Assembly (NCBI GenBank): GCA_934481345.1
Contig: CAKSPF010000007.1
Coordinates: forward strand, 1 to 64,000
Direction: 5' to 3'
Length of the DNA: 64,000 nt
From: an uncultured Clostridia bacterium
Lineage (GTDB): Bacteria > Bacillota > Clostridia > UMGS1810
The translations under genes and the position numbers were made by a program. Below the pieces are notes generated by a model, which saw nothing but the letters and a program-made list of their open reading frames with translations, did not search any database and was not told the origin of the DNA. Below, piece after piece: positions 51,801 through 59,901 of this stretch (its first letter is position 1; each line of letters begins with the position of its first letter).

Positions 51801-52139
51801 TGTGCCGAGTTTTTGCTCGGTATATGCAATCTCTCTCTGCAAATACCGATATTGCTCTCGGTTTACTTCTGTACCGTTTTTTGATTTTTCGTCAAGGTCT
51901 GCTTTTGCTTTTTTCATAGCCTCCAGCTTGTCGGACGTGCTTGAAATTTCCTTTGCAAGCAGCTCCTGTTTCTGTGCGAGAAGCTCTGTATTTTTCGGAT
52001 CAAGCTTCAGCAGACGGTTAACCTGTTTAAGCTCGCTCGATGTGCCTTTTATTTCTTTGTCAACATCCTTCAGAGCTTTTTTAACTCCGGCAGCGTCTGC
52101 GCCGATTTCAAGAGTAATTCCTTTTATTTTGTCTGCCAT
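48897..52139 (-). CDS. Tail tape measure protein
   Basis: 1080 aa, the largest gene of the prophage. The N-terminus is a long coiled coil (about 1-135) followed by a TP901-type core (LEEYGEQLKGVGEKAKGAFA; VNMLMDQFGLSGKEAFN). Hydrophobic helices are clustered at about 500-640, and W-rich repeats of the type AWEGIKLVWSAAKDFFK occur several times at about 640-760. It sets tail length and is ejected with DNA. The upstream tail chaperone pair assists its folding. Confidence 0.92.
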   Translation of the reverse strand: MADKIKGITLEIGADAAGVKKALKDVDKEIKGTSSELKQVNRLLKLDPKNTELLAQKQELLAKEISSTSDKLEAMKKAKADLDEKSKNGTEVNREQYRYLQREIAYTEQKLGTLEKQAKETSEAMSMKYSTAEIKEAKENLEEYGEQLKGVGEKAKGAFAAVGVTGAAISSGGAYAVKFSSDYTKALNGFIAKSGIAESKANDFDKVMANIYKNNYGEDLNDIAEAMGTVAQNAADISPSNIEELTTNALILRDTFGYDISETMRAVNMLMDQFGLSGKEAFNLVAQGAQYGLDKNGDLLDSINEYSVHFKQLGFDADEMFNSLVNGAYSGTFSVDKLGDAVKEFGIRVKDNSDGTKGAFKTLGLNATDLTKKFNEGGEEGKKAFQQVTTALFEMKDKVKQNEVGVQLFGTMWEDLGAEGVAALTDLTGEITRTQNALDGINNVKYNDIESAVGGIKRSLEIDVIKPVGESLIPLVEEIIKTIKTKAPEIKKAIQDIAKKFLEFGNWILNKGETTAKIIASIAAAFVAVKTINAITETIKAFKALNVMLSAAKAKVVALNVAQKAQAAVTKIVTAAQWLWNAAASANPIGIIIAIITAAIATVVLLYNKCETFRNAVNNMLEGIQKGFSAAWEGIKLVWSAAKDFFKSVWEAIKGIFSFEKDVLVAYFRDAWEGIKLVWSVAKDFFKLIWENIKTVFSVVKSVLTGDFKGAWEGIKQIWNNTKEFFAGVWKKIKSAFKASEMKDIGVKLLKGLWNGINDTVDWLKKKVKGVVDKIKSWFTGKEGFDEHSPSKWAEKVGKFVMEGLANGVTKDMSAEEAFEKKIANLKNFISENLTEIQNDIANKQNSFSSNLKNKASLYDEYKITIADETHEGIKLKDWTKDLEKLTSYSSKLSGIEQRLRSLGGDAELDNTFLQLIRDMGMDGEKYIDVLINADDSQFAEYIDGFRMYQQEAEAVAEKTYATESAQLKKGFLDEVGGSIDSIVAAFGDGGADSAKAFGANFLSQIQSVLQEAANSIQSFATVVDVSGNLTAQSGTSISNTNNNKNISINIKNTGNTSTAYQQRLETEKMLDKLALQGVL

Positions 52140-52154
52140 TTTCTCACCATCCTT

Positions 52155-52366
52155 TTAGAAATTGTCGAAATCATCCTGGGAGGCTTCCTTAACTGTTTCT
52201 TCCGGTTCGCAATTGTCGTTTATTTTCTCTGTGAACATATCCATTACAATGCCTATATCCAGCAAATCCAGATCCGATACCGAAATCCCCAGCTCAATCG
52301 CCCTCAGCATGAATAACGGAGTTGTCAGCTGCCGATTACTTTTTGCAAGTTTTTTTTTGAATCAAT
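52155..52366 (-). CDS. Tail assembly chaperone extension (gpT part) made by -1 frameshift
   Basis: This open region has no start codon or ribosome site of its own. It joins the upstream gpG-like frame by a -1 shift at the A9 run (52358-52350, minus strand). Read in that frame it gives LAKSNRQLTTPLFMLRAIEL and ends in EASQDDFDNF, a tail like those of other gpGT products in Firmicute phages. The shift raises the product from 122 to about 179 residues. Confidence 0.85.
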
Positions 52367-52693
52367 CAGCGTTTCCGTTTCTATGTTCCACATTTCCAGA
52401 ATTTGAGGCAGGACGGTATAAATGTCAAACATTTTAAAATTATCAAGCCATTCGTCTATGTCAGCGGCTTTGCTTCCGCCCTGTTTTGCCATGATAAAGG
52501 CGACGTTTTCAAATATTTCGAGGTCCATTCTTGAAAATTCGGCCTCGCCGCTTTCAGCGTTTTTAAGTGATTTTGAAAGAGTCACCATGTCGCTCATAAT
52601 GTCACGCCGAAACATTATGCGGTATTTGCGCGGTGTTGCGGCGGTTGCTTTCATGTTTACTTTCTGTCCGTCAATTTCAATGATTTTTTCCAT
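52325..52693 (-). CDS. Tail assembly chaperone gpG
   Basis: 122 aa, ending just after the slippery run. It contains MKATAATPRKYRIMFRRDIM and VAFIMAKQGGSKAADIDEWL, patterns of small tail chaperones encoded between the major tail protein and tape measure. A minor fraction of ribosomes should slip to make gpGT. It binds the tape measure during tail assembly and is absent from virions in studied phages. Confidence 0.85.
   Translation of the reverse strand: MEKIIEIDGQKVNMKATAATPRKYRIMFRRDIMSDMVTLSKSLKNAESGEAEFSRMDLEIFENVAFIMAKQGGSKAADIDEWLDNFKMFDIYTVLPQILEMWNIETETLIDSKKNLQKVIGS
52350..52358 (-). promoter_or_regulatory. Slippery sequence for programmed -1 frameshift
   Basis: Nine A on the minus strand read as TCA AAA AAA AAC, containing A-AAA-AAC, an efficient -1 heptamer. 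The two open frames overlap exactly here. Confidence 0.85.
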
Positions 52694-52731
52694 TCGTTTT
52701 CACTCCTGATAGTCTTGTTTTCTTTACACCA

Positions 52732-52762
52732 AAAAGGCGGAAAGATTTTCTCTCCGCCTTTT
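52732..52762 (-). terminator. Terminator-like hairpin after the major tail protein gene
   Basis: AAAAGGCGGA pairs with TCCGCCTTTT over 10 bp (52732-52741 with 52753-52762), followed by T on the minus strand. It lies 9 bp past the major tail protein stop codon and would lower expression of the downstream tape measure genes. Confidence 0.7.
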
Positions 52763-52770
52763 GTGAACAT

Positions 52771-53397
52771 CTATTTTACTGATTTTGACTTATTCGAAAC
52801 TTCTGCGGCCTGCGTTTGTGCATCTGCAGATTCGGTAAATTCCGGAACATATACCGAATCAAACCAGTTTTCATACGGTGTTTGTCCCTGCTTTACACTT
52901 GACTTTATCAGCTCGGTATCTTTTGCGGCAGTGCACAGCATTGAAAGTTTGGTTGATTTCGGATCTGTTTTTTCGCCTTTGGTGCTGCTTTCTTCATCCG
53001 GCTTTGACACACGGCAGCGATACATTGCATGTCTTGTTTTCTTGACGTCGCCGTCAAACTCAAATAACAAGGCAATCGCCTTTGTTTTCATGTTTGCCGA
53101 TTCAGTAAGAATACCGTTTTTGTCCGCAACCATGCCGAGGACGTCTTTCTGCATAAAATCGTCAAGTGTTTCAAGCTCCAGTTCGCCGTCATAGCCCTGG
53201 TTGTCCTCTATAATTGCATATTCCGGATCGTCATCCGCAGCTATGGCGGTTCTTTCGAATTTCGACTTTGCCACCCATGATACGGCTCCGCGTATGCGGT
53301 GCGGTGTACCGTATGTAACGGCTGTCGGATCGCTTTCGTCAACTATTGCCACATGAACATTTTTTAAACCGTATCTTATTTTGTTTTCCTTTTCCAT
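52771..53397 (-). CDS. Major tail protein
   Basis: 208 aa from the ATG at 53397 (AGGAGGATTAATAAA upstream). It belongs to the phi13-type tail tube family: IRYGLKNVHVAIVDE, then RGAVSWVAKSKFE and GYDGELELETLDDFMQKDVLG, and LFEFDGDVKKTRHAMYRC. It forms the tail tube. The final 35 residues are Ala/Ser/Lys-rich and look like a flexible tail. A hairpin directly follows, in keeping with high expression. Confidence 0.88.
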   Translation of the reverse strand: MEKENKIRYGLKNVHVAIVDESDPTAVTYGTPHRIRGAVSWVAKSKFERTAIAADDDPEYAIIEDNQGYDGELELETLDDFMQKDVLGMVADKNGILTESANMKTKAIALLFEFDGDVKKTRHAMYRCRVSKPDEESSTKGEKTDPKSTKLSMLCTAAKDTELIKSSVKQGQTPYENWFDSVYVPEFTESADAQTQAAEVSNKSKSVK

Positions 53398-53401
53398 TTT
53401 A

Positions 53402-53728
53402 TTAATCCTCCTGTATTTCAAATTCATATTCTACCTGATACAATTCCTCTTCCGGAATTGCTCCGTAATCTTTAAAACTGTAAATTATGCCGCTGCCGCG
53501 AAGCCTTTTTTCAAGTCTGCGTTCTGCGGCAGCGTCCTTTTCACGGGTATAAAGGGTAACATGTATAATTTTAAATTCCTTGTAAATTTCATCATCTGCC
53601 AGTATTTGCCGTCTGCCTGCCTCATAATATATAATATACGGGATTGTGTCGGGCTCGCCCTCAAATGAGCTGTAATAAACCGCAAAAGAGGTTTTTGACA
53701 GCATATCATATAACTGTTCAAGTGTCAT
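53402..53728 (-). CDS. Probable tail terminator/tail completion protein
   Basis: 108 aa. No domain is recognisable by name. It has the size, acidic composition and position (between the HK97 gp10-like protein and the major tail protein) of tail terminator proteins in similar phages, including strands such as IPYIIYYEAGRRQ and LYQVEYEFEIQED. It overlaps the gp10-like stop region by 4 bp. The call rests on gene order. Confidence 0.6.
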   Translation of the reverse strand: MTLEQLYDMLSKTSFAVYYSSFEGEPDTIPYIIYYEAGRRQILADDEIYKEFKIIHVTLYTREKDAAAERRLEKRLRGSGIIYSFKDYGAIPEEELYQVEYEFEIQED

Positions 53729-54201
53729 TTGAGCGCCTCCTTGATTCTGTCCGGCAGGGTATTTGCTATTTCTTCGGCATGCTTCCAGTGGGGATAGGCA
53801 CGGGTGCGGCCACTTTTTGTATGAGTTTGAGTTTTTCCGGTTAGTTGTTTCGTTTTTGTTCTTTTTTTGGTTTTTTTGTTTGTTTCGTATTTATGTTCGG
53901 CAAATTCACCAACCGCTCTGACGTGTCCTTTTTCAAGAAGATCTGTAACTTGCCCTCTTGTATTGTAGATTTCGATACTCTCAGAATCTCTGTGATTTTT
54001 AAGACGGATTTTGAAACTTGCTGCATATCTTCCTGTCTTTTTTGGTATAATCGGATTCGTTCTTAAGTCATCGTAAGCCTCGTTTGCGACTTCGCGAACA
54101 ACCTTTTTTATTGTTTCAACCGCTTCCGAACTGTAATTTTCCAGCTCGCTGATTACAGCTTTTCTTAATTCGCTGACAGTTACTCTCACATTGTCATCCA
54201 T
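53725..54201 (-). CDS. HK97 gp10-like head-tail protein
   Basis: 158 aa. The N-terminal helix VSELRKAVISELENYSSEAVETIKKVVREV, over residues 8-37, is followed by PIIPKKTGRYAASFKIR and a very basic stretch (KKTKKRTKTKQL), then HWKHAEEIANTLPDRIKEAL. This is the HK97-gp10 putative morphogenesis family, thought to act at the head-tail joint. It overlaps the genes on both sides by a few bases. Confidence 0.85.
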   Translation of the reverse strand: MDDNVRVTVSELRKAVISELENYSSEAVETIKKVVREVANEAYDDLRTNPIIPKKTGRYAASFKIRLKNHRDSESIEIYNTRGQVTDLLEKGHVRAVGEFAEHKYETNKKTKKRTKTKQLTGKTQTHTKSGRTRAYPHWKHAEEIANTLPDRIKEALK

Positions 54202-54493
54202 CGGCTCCGCTCCTTTCCTCCAGATAAAGAATAATAAGGTCGCCGACGGTTTGCGTGTTGTAAACCGTCAGCACCTCGGAATTATATTTCACATGCTTTT
54301 CGCCCTCGTATTCGTCTTTCCACATTTCAAGCTTGTACTTGGCTTTCAGACCGTTTTGCGCCGCGCGGTGAAACTCGATGCTGCCCGCAGGCTTGATTTT
54401 GCAAAACACCTCGCGCCGCTTGTATTCCTTTTTTTGATTTCCGCGGCGGTCTTTGTAATACTCTGCCGACATGAGAAAACATATATCATTCAT
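54194..54493 (-). CDS. Head closure/head-tail adaptor protein
   Basis: 99 aa. It resembles small SPP1 gp16-type head closure proteins in size, position and in strands such as KRREVFCKIKPAGSIEF and EVLTVYNTQTVGDLIILY, but no sharp motif is visible. It overlaps the genes on both sides by 8 bp. Confidence 0.65.
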   Translation of the reverse strand: MNDICFLMSAEYYKDRRGNQKKEYKRREVFCKIKPAGSIEFHRAAQNGLKAKYKLEMWKDEYEGEKHVKYNSEVLTVYNTQTVGDLIILYLEERSGADG

Positions 54494-54764
54494 TGCTTTT
54501 CTCCCTGTATTCCCGGCAGAGCGCCATGGCGTTTCTCAGCTTTTCGTATGCCTTGTACCATTCGTCGGCACGCTCATTGTAGTTATAAATCCACTTGCAA
54601 TAAAGCTCCGTACACTTTATTACAAGCGGATTTGTACCGTCTGATATATCAATGCCGACTCTGTTCATGTCATACATGGCAGCGTCTATATTAAGCTGTA
54701 TATCGTCGTCAAGCCTGTCATGCGATACTCTGAGAGCCTTTTTTATTGTTTCAAGCATCTGCAC
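54486..54764 (-). CDS. Head-tail connector, gp6-like
   Basis: 92 aa, wholly helical. The start METIKKALRVS-like segment (MLETIKKALRVSHDRLDDDI) and later VIKCTELYCKWIYNYN with the terminal YEKLRNAMAL match the phage gp6-like connector family that joins portal to head closure. It is the first gene after the capsid. Confidence 0.8.
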   Translation of the reverse strand: MQMLETIKKALRVSHDRLDDDIQLNIDAAMYDMNRVGIDISDGTNPLVIKCTELYCKWIYNYNERADEWYKAYEKLRNAMALCREYREKSNE

Positions 54765-54786
54765 ATCTCCTTTGCCGGTTTATGCA

Positions 54787-55974
54787 TCAGTTATTTCCGG
54801 AGGGCGTATCGGCCGTAGCGGTTGCAAGGTCTATTTCTGCAAATGAACAATCATCTATAAGCGCCGCTTCCATTCTTGCATATCCGCTGTGTATAACTGT
54901 GTGCGTTTTAATATCCCTGTCGGTTTCAATCATTACATCCTGGATTACGTTTGCAATTACGCGTTTCGGATCTCCTACAAGAATTTTATTGCCCTTAACA
55001 GAAGATTCAATTTTTATTTTTGCGCCCAAAAGGGAACCCTGCGCGTCAGCCTGCATGTTAGGCTGGAATAATGGTCTGCCGGTTGTGTCCGTCATGGAAA
55101 CAAGCTGAGTATAAAGTACTTCGTTGTTCACATAAGCAACAAAGCCGTTGCAGCGCTTTAATTTTGAGAAAAGAGTACATAATTCCCCATATGTATATGT
55201 GCTTGTTGATGCCGATGTCATTTTGTTGCTTTCGGGAAGATCCGTTTCTATCGAACTTATAACATCCTCACTCATTGCCTCGCTGAGCTGGTCTGCCAAA
55301 TCTTTAACCAGGAAATCCTCAAGAGCCGGTATTGACATCTTAGCGGCAGCATATGACAGTTCAACCGTTGCCGAAAAATCATTTCCTGTAAGGTCTACTG
55401 TAACCTTAGTGTCGGCAAGATTTGTGTTTGCTGTACCTTCTGCTACTTTCTTTGCTTTTCCGGAAGTAATGGCTTTTCTTTTTACAATTCTTATTACAAC
55501 GCCTGTTCTGCGAATATCAATGTCGCCTAATATGCTGTGCTGCTCAGCACACAAATCCCATATTTTATCAAGCGTCTGCACCGGAACGGCGGCCGATTCG
55601 GTTGACGTTGTTTTTATTGCGGCCGAAAAACCGTTTGTTTCTTCAAATGCCGAAAGCTGTCCGGGCGTCATATCTTCGCCTCTTAAGTAATTGTAAAATG
55701 CGTTGTAGTAATCGTCGCTTATTCTGACATTCTGCATAGCTACTTTTTCTGTTTCGATGTTTCCGAATAAATTTTCGGGCATTTTCGGAGCTTTGTCGTT
55801 AAGTGCCTTTAAATTTGCCTGCGCCTGCCTGAAATTTTCAAAAGCGGCGTCCAAATCCTCCACAGCCTTAAATTTTGCTGTGTATGCCTCGTTATCTCCG
55901 TTTTCAAGCGCTGTCTGTGCAGCGTTAATAAGTGCCTCTCTCTGGTTTTTGTAATCTTCAAAATTTTTAAACAT
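54787..55974 (-). CDS. Major capsid protein, HK97 fold
   Basis: 395 aa from the ATG at 55974 (GAGAGGATG upstream inside the protease end). Residues 1-110 are a helical, charged delta/scaffold domain (ALENGDNEAYTAKFKAVEDL) expected to be removed by the prohead protease. The remainder has the HK97 capsid pattern: FSAAIKTTSTESAAVPVQTLDKIWD, over residues 148-172, then KVTVDLTGNDFSATVELSYAAAK and GDPKRVIANVIQDVMIETDR near the end. It forms the icosahedral shell. Confidence 0.92.
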   Translation of the reverse strand: MFKNFEDYKNQREALINAAQTALENGDNEAYTAKFKAVEDLDAAFENFRQAQANLKALNDKAPKMPENLFGNIETEKVAMQNVRISDDYYNAFYNYLRGEDMTPGQLSAFEETNGFSAAIKTTSTESAAVPVQTLDKIWDLCAEQHSILGDIDIRRTGVVIRIVKRKAITSGKAKKVAEGTANTNLADTKVTVDLTGNDFSATVELSYAAAKMSIPALEDFLVKDLADQLSEAMSEDVISSIETDLPESNKMTSASTSTYTYGELCTLFSKLKRCNGFVAYVNNEVLYTQLVSMTDTTGRPLFQPNMQADAQGSLLGAKIKIESSVKGNKILVGDPKRVIANVIQDVMIETDRDIKTHTVIHSGYARMEAALIDDCSFAEIDLATATADTPSGNN

Positions 55975-56641
55975 AATCAATACATCCTCTCTTTTTAAGT
56001 AAATTAAGTTTAGCCTGTTCTTTCTGCATGACTGTTGTTTTGTTAAGCATGTTTCTTGTTTTTTCAATGACGCTCTGCGGCAGCATACCCGATGCTGAGG
56101 CAACAAGGCTTATTGCTCCGGGCGCGGATATTTCGTCTATTAGACCTTTTTTTACCGCGTCCTCGGCTGTGAGCCATGTTTCGCTGTTCATCAATGCAAG
56201 CGCTTCAGCCTTGCTTATACCGCATTTTTCACAATATGCCGCCGCAATGGTTTCGTTTGCTTTTTTTAAGACATCGGCATGTTTTTCCATAACGTGATAA
56301 TCACCGTTTGCACCGCCGGAAACATTGTGTACCATAAGCATTGCAGTGGGGGATATGTCACTGCGTGCGGCACATGCTATCACCGAAGCGGCGCTTGCGG
56401 CAAGTCCTACGACATGAATTTTCACATTTGCGGCGCGTTCGCGAAGTGCGCTGTATATTTCACTGCCGGCGAATACATCACCGCCGCCGGAGTTTATATA
56501 TACGTCTATCGTTTCACCCGGCGATTTGTTCAGCAGATTAACAACCTGCCTCGGACAAGTGTGCTCAATCCCGAAATATTCATAGATAACAGCGTCATTG
56601 GTCGGAACTATGCAGCCCTTTATATCAATCCTCAATTCCAT
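55967..56641 (-). CDS. ClpP-like prohead protease
   Basis: About 224 aa. The start is uncertain: ATG 56641 is only 2 bp after GGAGG, and TTG 56635 has better spacing. The serine protease S14 fold shows the nucleophile Ser in VGLAASAASVIA, the His in MLMVHNVSGG, and the GGG-DVF loop in INSGGGDVFAGSEIY. It matures the capsid by removing its delta domain. It overlaps the portal gene end and the capsid start, a typical head-gene layout. Confidence 0.9.
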   Translation of the reverse strand: MELRIDIKGCIVPTNDAVIYEYFGIEHTCPRQVVNLLNKSPGETIDVYINSGGGDVFAGSEIYSALRERAANVKIHVVGLAASAASVIACAARSDISPTAMLMVHNVSGGANGDYHVMEKHADVLKKANETIAAAYCEKCGISKAEALALMNSETWLTAEDAVKKGLIDEISAPGAISLVASASGMLPQSVIEKTRNMLNKTTVMQKEQAKLNLLKKRGCIDYV

Positions 56642-57803
56642 CACCTCCTTTACCTTCATCTGTCGGCGCAGTATCAAGCCGTCTTATCGGCACGTCGCCG
56701 CCGTCTATCGGTGACAGATTAAGCGTTTTTCTCCATTCATTCGGAGTCATCGCACCTCTGTCAACCATAGCTACAAGTGCAAGCTTTGTGTTCAAGGTTG
56801 CACATTGCAGATTGGACGCTTCAAAATAAATCTGATTGCCGCAGCTTCGCTCTCTGCGTGTAAAGAGCTTGCGGCTGTATTCCTGCGACAGTTGTATGGC
56901 TGTCGGTTCTATAACACCTTCGTAGTATGAATTCCATTCATCTTCGGTAAAGGTACTGTAAATGATTTTTTCGTTTGTATTAAAAAATGCATACACACGT
57001 TTGACGGCGTTTTGCTGATGCAGAGCGTTAGGCACATAATCCTTCGGTTCGACTCTTTTTATTTCGCAGTCGCCGGCTACACCGGCAGCACCGAATGTAT
57101 CTGTTGACAGCTCCAGGTAATCTTTTGTAAAACGTTTTACATTTTCCTTTACGTCCTCCGGTCTTAACGCCTGCATAAAGTGTAATATCCAGGTTATTAC
57201 AGAGCTGTTTTTGATAGCTTTTACTATGGATTGGTCCGATACCGTAATTATTTCCATAAGCTCCGCCAGACTCTCGGCAGGGCTTGTGCCGAAAATATCA
57301 TCACTCACGAAGTCGTTTCGCAGATGAATAATTTCCGTGTATGGAAAAACACTTGATTTTCCATTTGCATATCTGAATTTCAGATATAGCTCATTGTTCA
57401 GATAAACCTTCTCGGCAGACGTGCACGGGATAGGGTACAGCTCGGCAGGCAGTCCGAAATCATCGCGGACTATTAATATAAATGCATTATTGTTAAGTGC
57501 AAGCTGACTCGCCACTTTTTCCTGCATCATCTGCCCAGTCATGAACGGATTGGGCTCTTCGAGCAAAAATCTTATGTATGGACGGGGGTTTTTCAGTATT
57601 TCTTTTTCCGTTTCGTATATATGCACAGCAACAAGCTTGCCTATTGCCTTAGCAAACGGTCTTACGGCAGAAGCAACCAGGTCGCTTTGATACAGTTGCC
57701 CGTTCCATGAATAAAACCCTTGGCCGTGTTCGGTAATCATCTGAAACCGATCGCGTTTTTTTGCCGCACTGAAACGGCTTTTTATTCTTTCAAACAAATT
57801 CAT
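56625..57803 (-). CDS. Portal protein, HK97 family
   Basis: 392 aa. The N-terminus MNLFERIKSRF and the blocks VASAVRPFAKAIGKLVAVH, LLEEPNPFMTGQMMQEKV and ANGKSSVFPYTEIIHLRN are standard HK97/SPP1-like portal features; NEWRKTLNLSPIDGGD lies near the end. It forms the dodecameric DNA entry channel. GGAGATGAAAAG precedes the ATG. Confidence 0.93.
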   Translation of the reverse strand: MNLFERIKSRFSAAKKRDRFQMITEHGQGFYSWNGQLYQSDLVASAVRPFAKAIGKLVAVHIYETEKEILKNPRPYIRFLLEEPNPFMTGQMMQEKVASQLALNNNAFILIVRDDFGLPAELYPIPCTSAEKVYLNNELYLKFRYANGKSSVFPYTEIIHLRNDFVSDDIFGTSPAESLAELMEIITVSDQSIVKAIKNSSVITWILHFMQALRPEDVKENVKRFTKDYLELSTDTFGAAGVAGDCEIKRVEPKDYVPNALHQQNAVKRVYAFFNTNEKIIYSTFTEDEWNSYYEGVIEPTAIQLSQEYSRKLFTRRERSCGNQIYFEASNLQCATLNTKLALVAMVDRGAMTPNEWRKTLNLSPIDGGDVPIRRLDTAPTDEGKGGDGIED

Positions 57804-57821
57804 CTTTTCATCTCCTGTAAA

Positions 57822-59480
57822 TTACATAATCGCATTGTATTCATCGCGCTTATTCTGCAAAACCACATATGCATCTATAAGCGCCAGTGTACCGTCTATG
57901 CGCTGTGTTGCATTCAATCCCTTTATAGGCTGTATGTTTCCGTTTATGTCGGTCTGTATATTTGTGTTTATCAGGCACCACTTGTCAATCGGATTGTTGT
58001 CATAAACAAAGAGCTTGTTGTCAAAATCAGGCTCCATATCCTTCATCGGCTGCGAAAGTGTAAACACACCTTGCCGTATCGGTATCATGCATTTTTTACC
58101 GAAAGACGCCTGAAACGCTCTCAGCAGACTGTCGTCAATGTGCCACGGATCATAGCCGATATACATCGGGTAAATATCTTCTTTTTCCCGCAGTTCCAAA
58201 AACCAGTCAAGAAAAACCATCTTGTCTACCTTGCCGCCTTCCGTGGTGCGTAAATACCCTTGTGTTTTCCAGAGAGAATACGGGACGGAATCCCTTCCTT
58301 GACGGTTGCCTCTGTTTTCATATTCGTCCAGAACAGATTGAGGAAGCCAGTACATAGACTTAATATACATGTGCGGATCACCGGGACGCATGCATATAGC
58401 TTTTGCCGCCGCAAGGTCCACACTGTCGGCTGCGTCCATTCCTCCTATGCAGTATTTGAAAACTGCGTCCTTTGGAATAAGCTCTGTATTGTTAAGCTGT
58501 TCATAAGAAAGCCATGCAGCATTACCGGTCTGCGGCAGGTTGAAATCCTTGACTATTACGGTCGGCTTGAATGATGAATCATCCTTTGCCTTTTGAACCA
58601 TTTGCCGCAGATAGTCTATTGATTTAATCGTACCTATTCCCGGATTTGCTTTTATCCAGCATTCCTCTTTGTCCCATTCATCTATTGAGTCCAGCTCATA
58701 TATGAACGGCAGAAAACGTATGTTATTTTCCGGATGTTCGAGAATGGTTTCGGAATACTCATATTGTGCGTCAAAAATACCGTTGCGAACAAATCCATTT
58801 GTTGTTATACAAAAAAGCAACGGCTGCACTCTCGCCCCCATTGCCTGCTTAACCAAATCGTATATATCTCTGTTTTTTATCGCCGCAAGCTCATCTATGA
58901 CCGCACCGTGAACATCCAGACCGTCAAGGCTGTTTGTGTTTGACGCAAGCGCCTTTATAAAACCCATGTTCAAATCCATGTATAAATCCGACGCTCTTTT
59001 TCTTATGTGCTTTCTTAACAGCGGGCTCTGACGTATCATTTTGTGTGCTGCGTTAAATCCGAGCATTGCCTGGTCGCGTTTTGTAGCAACGTTATATATC
59101 TGCGGCGCGCCTTCGCCGTCATTTGCCAGAAGGTCAATTTCCACAGCGGCATTTTCTGTTGTTTTGCCGTTTTTTCTGCCTTCGACTATCAGCACTTCGT
59201 TGTATTGGCGCAGATTATTATCGTCCACAAAACCAAACACCGCCTGCAACCGTGCTTTTTGAAAAAGCTCCAGCTTTAGCGGTGTTCCTGTTTTTCCGGT
59301 AGGAAGCTTGCAGAATTTTTCAATAAATTCAATGTGCCCGTTTGCTATATCATAATCAAAATGAAATTCATCCGGGCATGCAAAGCGGCTTAGAAGTATC
59401 TCTGAAATTCGCTTCATTTTGTCACATGAATTTATTCTCCCGTCATACAGCGAGGTGAAATAAAGTTCAAATTCCGTTAT
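57822..59480 (-). CDS. Terminase large subunit
   Basis: 531 aa from the first ATG (59417); homologues begin about 21 residues earlier. An open in-frame stretch supports an ATA start at 59480 (MTEFELYFTSLYDG if initiated there) with GAGGGTGA 5 bp upstream. The ATPase has Walker A VEGRKNGKTT and Walker B AVIDELAAIKN; the RNase-H-like nuclease has GGMDAADSVDLAAA and IGYDPWHIDDS. It cuts and pumps DNA through the portal. Its ribosome site overlaps the small-subunit stop codon. Confidence 0.93.
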   Translation of the reverse strand: MTEFELYFTSLYDGRINSCDKMKRISEILLSRFACPDEFHFDYDIANGHIEFIEKFCKLPTGKTGTPLKLELFQKARLQAVFGFVDDNNLRQYNEVLIVEGRKNGKTTENAAVEIDLLANDGEGAPQIYNVATKRDQAMLGFNAAHKMIRQSPLLRKHIRKRASDLYMDLNMGFIKALASNTNSLDGLDVHGAVIDELAAIKNRDIYDLVKQAMGARVQPLLFCITTNGFVRNGIFDAQYEYSETILEHPENNIRFLPFIYELDSIDEWDKEECWIKANPGIGTIKSIDYLRQMVQKAKDDSSFKPTVIVKDFNLPQTGNAAWLSYEQLNNTELIPKDAVFKYCIGGMDAADSVDLAAAKAICMRPGDPHMYIKSMYWLPQSVLDEYENRGNRQGRDSVPYSLWKTQGYLRTTEGGKVDKMVFLDWFLELREKEDIYPMYIGYDPWHIDDSLLRAFQASFGKKCMIPIRQGVFTLSQPMKDMEPDFDNKLFVYDNNPIDKWCLINTNIQTDINGNIQPIKGLNATQRIDGTLALIDAYVVLQNKRDEYNAIM

Positions 59481-59484
59481 AAAA

Positions 59485-59829
59485 TCACCCTCTTTTTTTC
59501 ATGAAAAACTCTGTAAATTCATCATCTTTTACTTCGTTTTTCGGTATCATATCAAGTAAATTTTTGACAACGGCATTATATTTCCCGACTAAAGTGCTGT
59601 AACTTTTTTGCGCCGGATTTTCCATCTTCACCTCAAAACCGTTGCCGTTTACATTGACAATAACCGCACCCTCTTCTTTGATTTTTTTCTCAAGTGCATT
59701 TAATGTAGATTCCATAAATTTGCATCGCTTGTAAAGCTTCTTTGCAATCGGCTGTCTGATTTCGTCCATGGTTCCCAAAATCTTTTTAAGTTCGCTTAAA
59801 TTTTTCGTACTTTCTGTTTTTCCTGCCAT
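59485..59829 (-). CDS. Terminase small subunit, P27-like
   Basis: 114 aa from ATG 59829; an upstream in-frame ATG at 59865 is possible. It is mainly helical: LSELKKILGTMDEIRQPIAK and FMESTLNALEKKIKEEGAVI, then KSYSTLVGKYNAVVKNLLDMIPK, which has the pattern of P27-family small terminases. It recognises phage DNA to start packaging. It is adjacent to an HNH endonuclease gene and to the large subunit, the usual packaging module. Confidence 0.82.
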   Translation of the reverse strand: MAGKTESTKNLSELKKILGTMDEIRQPIAKKLYKRCKFMESTLNALEKKIKEEGAVIVNVNGNGFEVKMENPAQKSYSTLVGKYNAVVKNLLDMIPKNEVKDDEFTEFFMKKRG

Positions 59830-59901
59830 AGTTATTTTATAACCCCCTTTATGCGATTCTTTCATGCATGTATATATATGTCCCCCAATCGGTGCCCGCG
59901 G

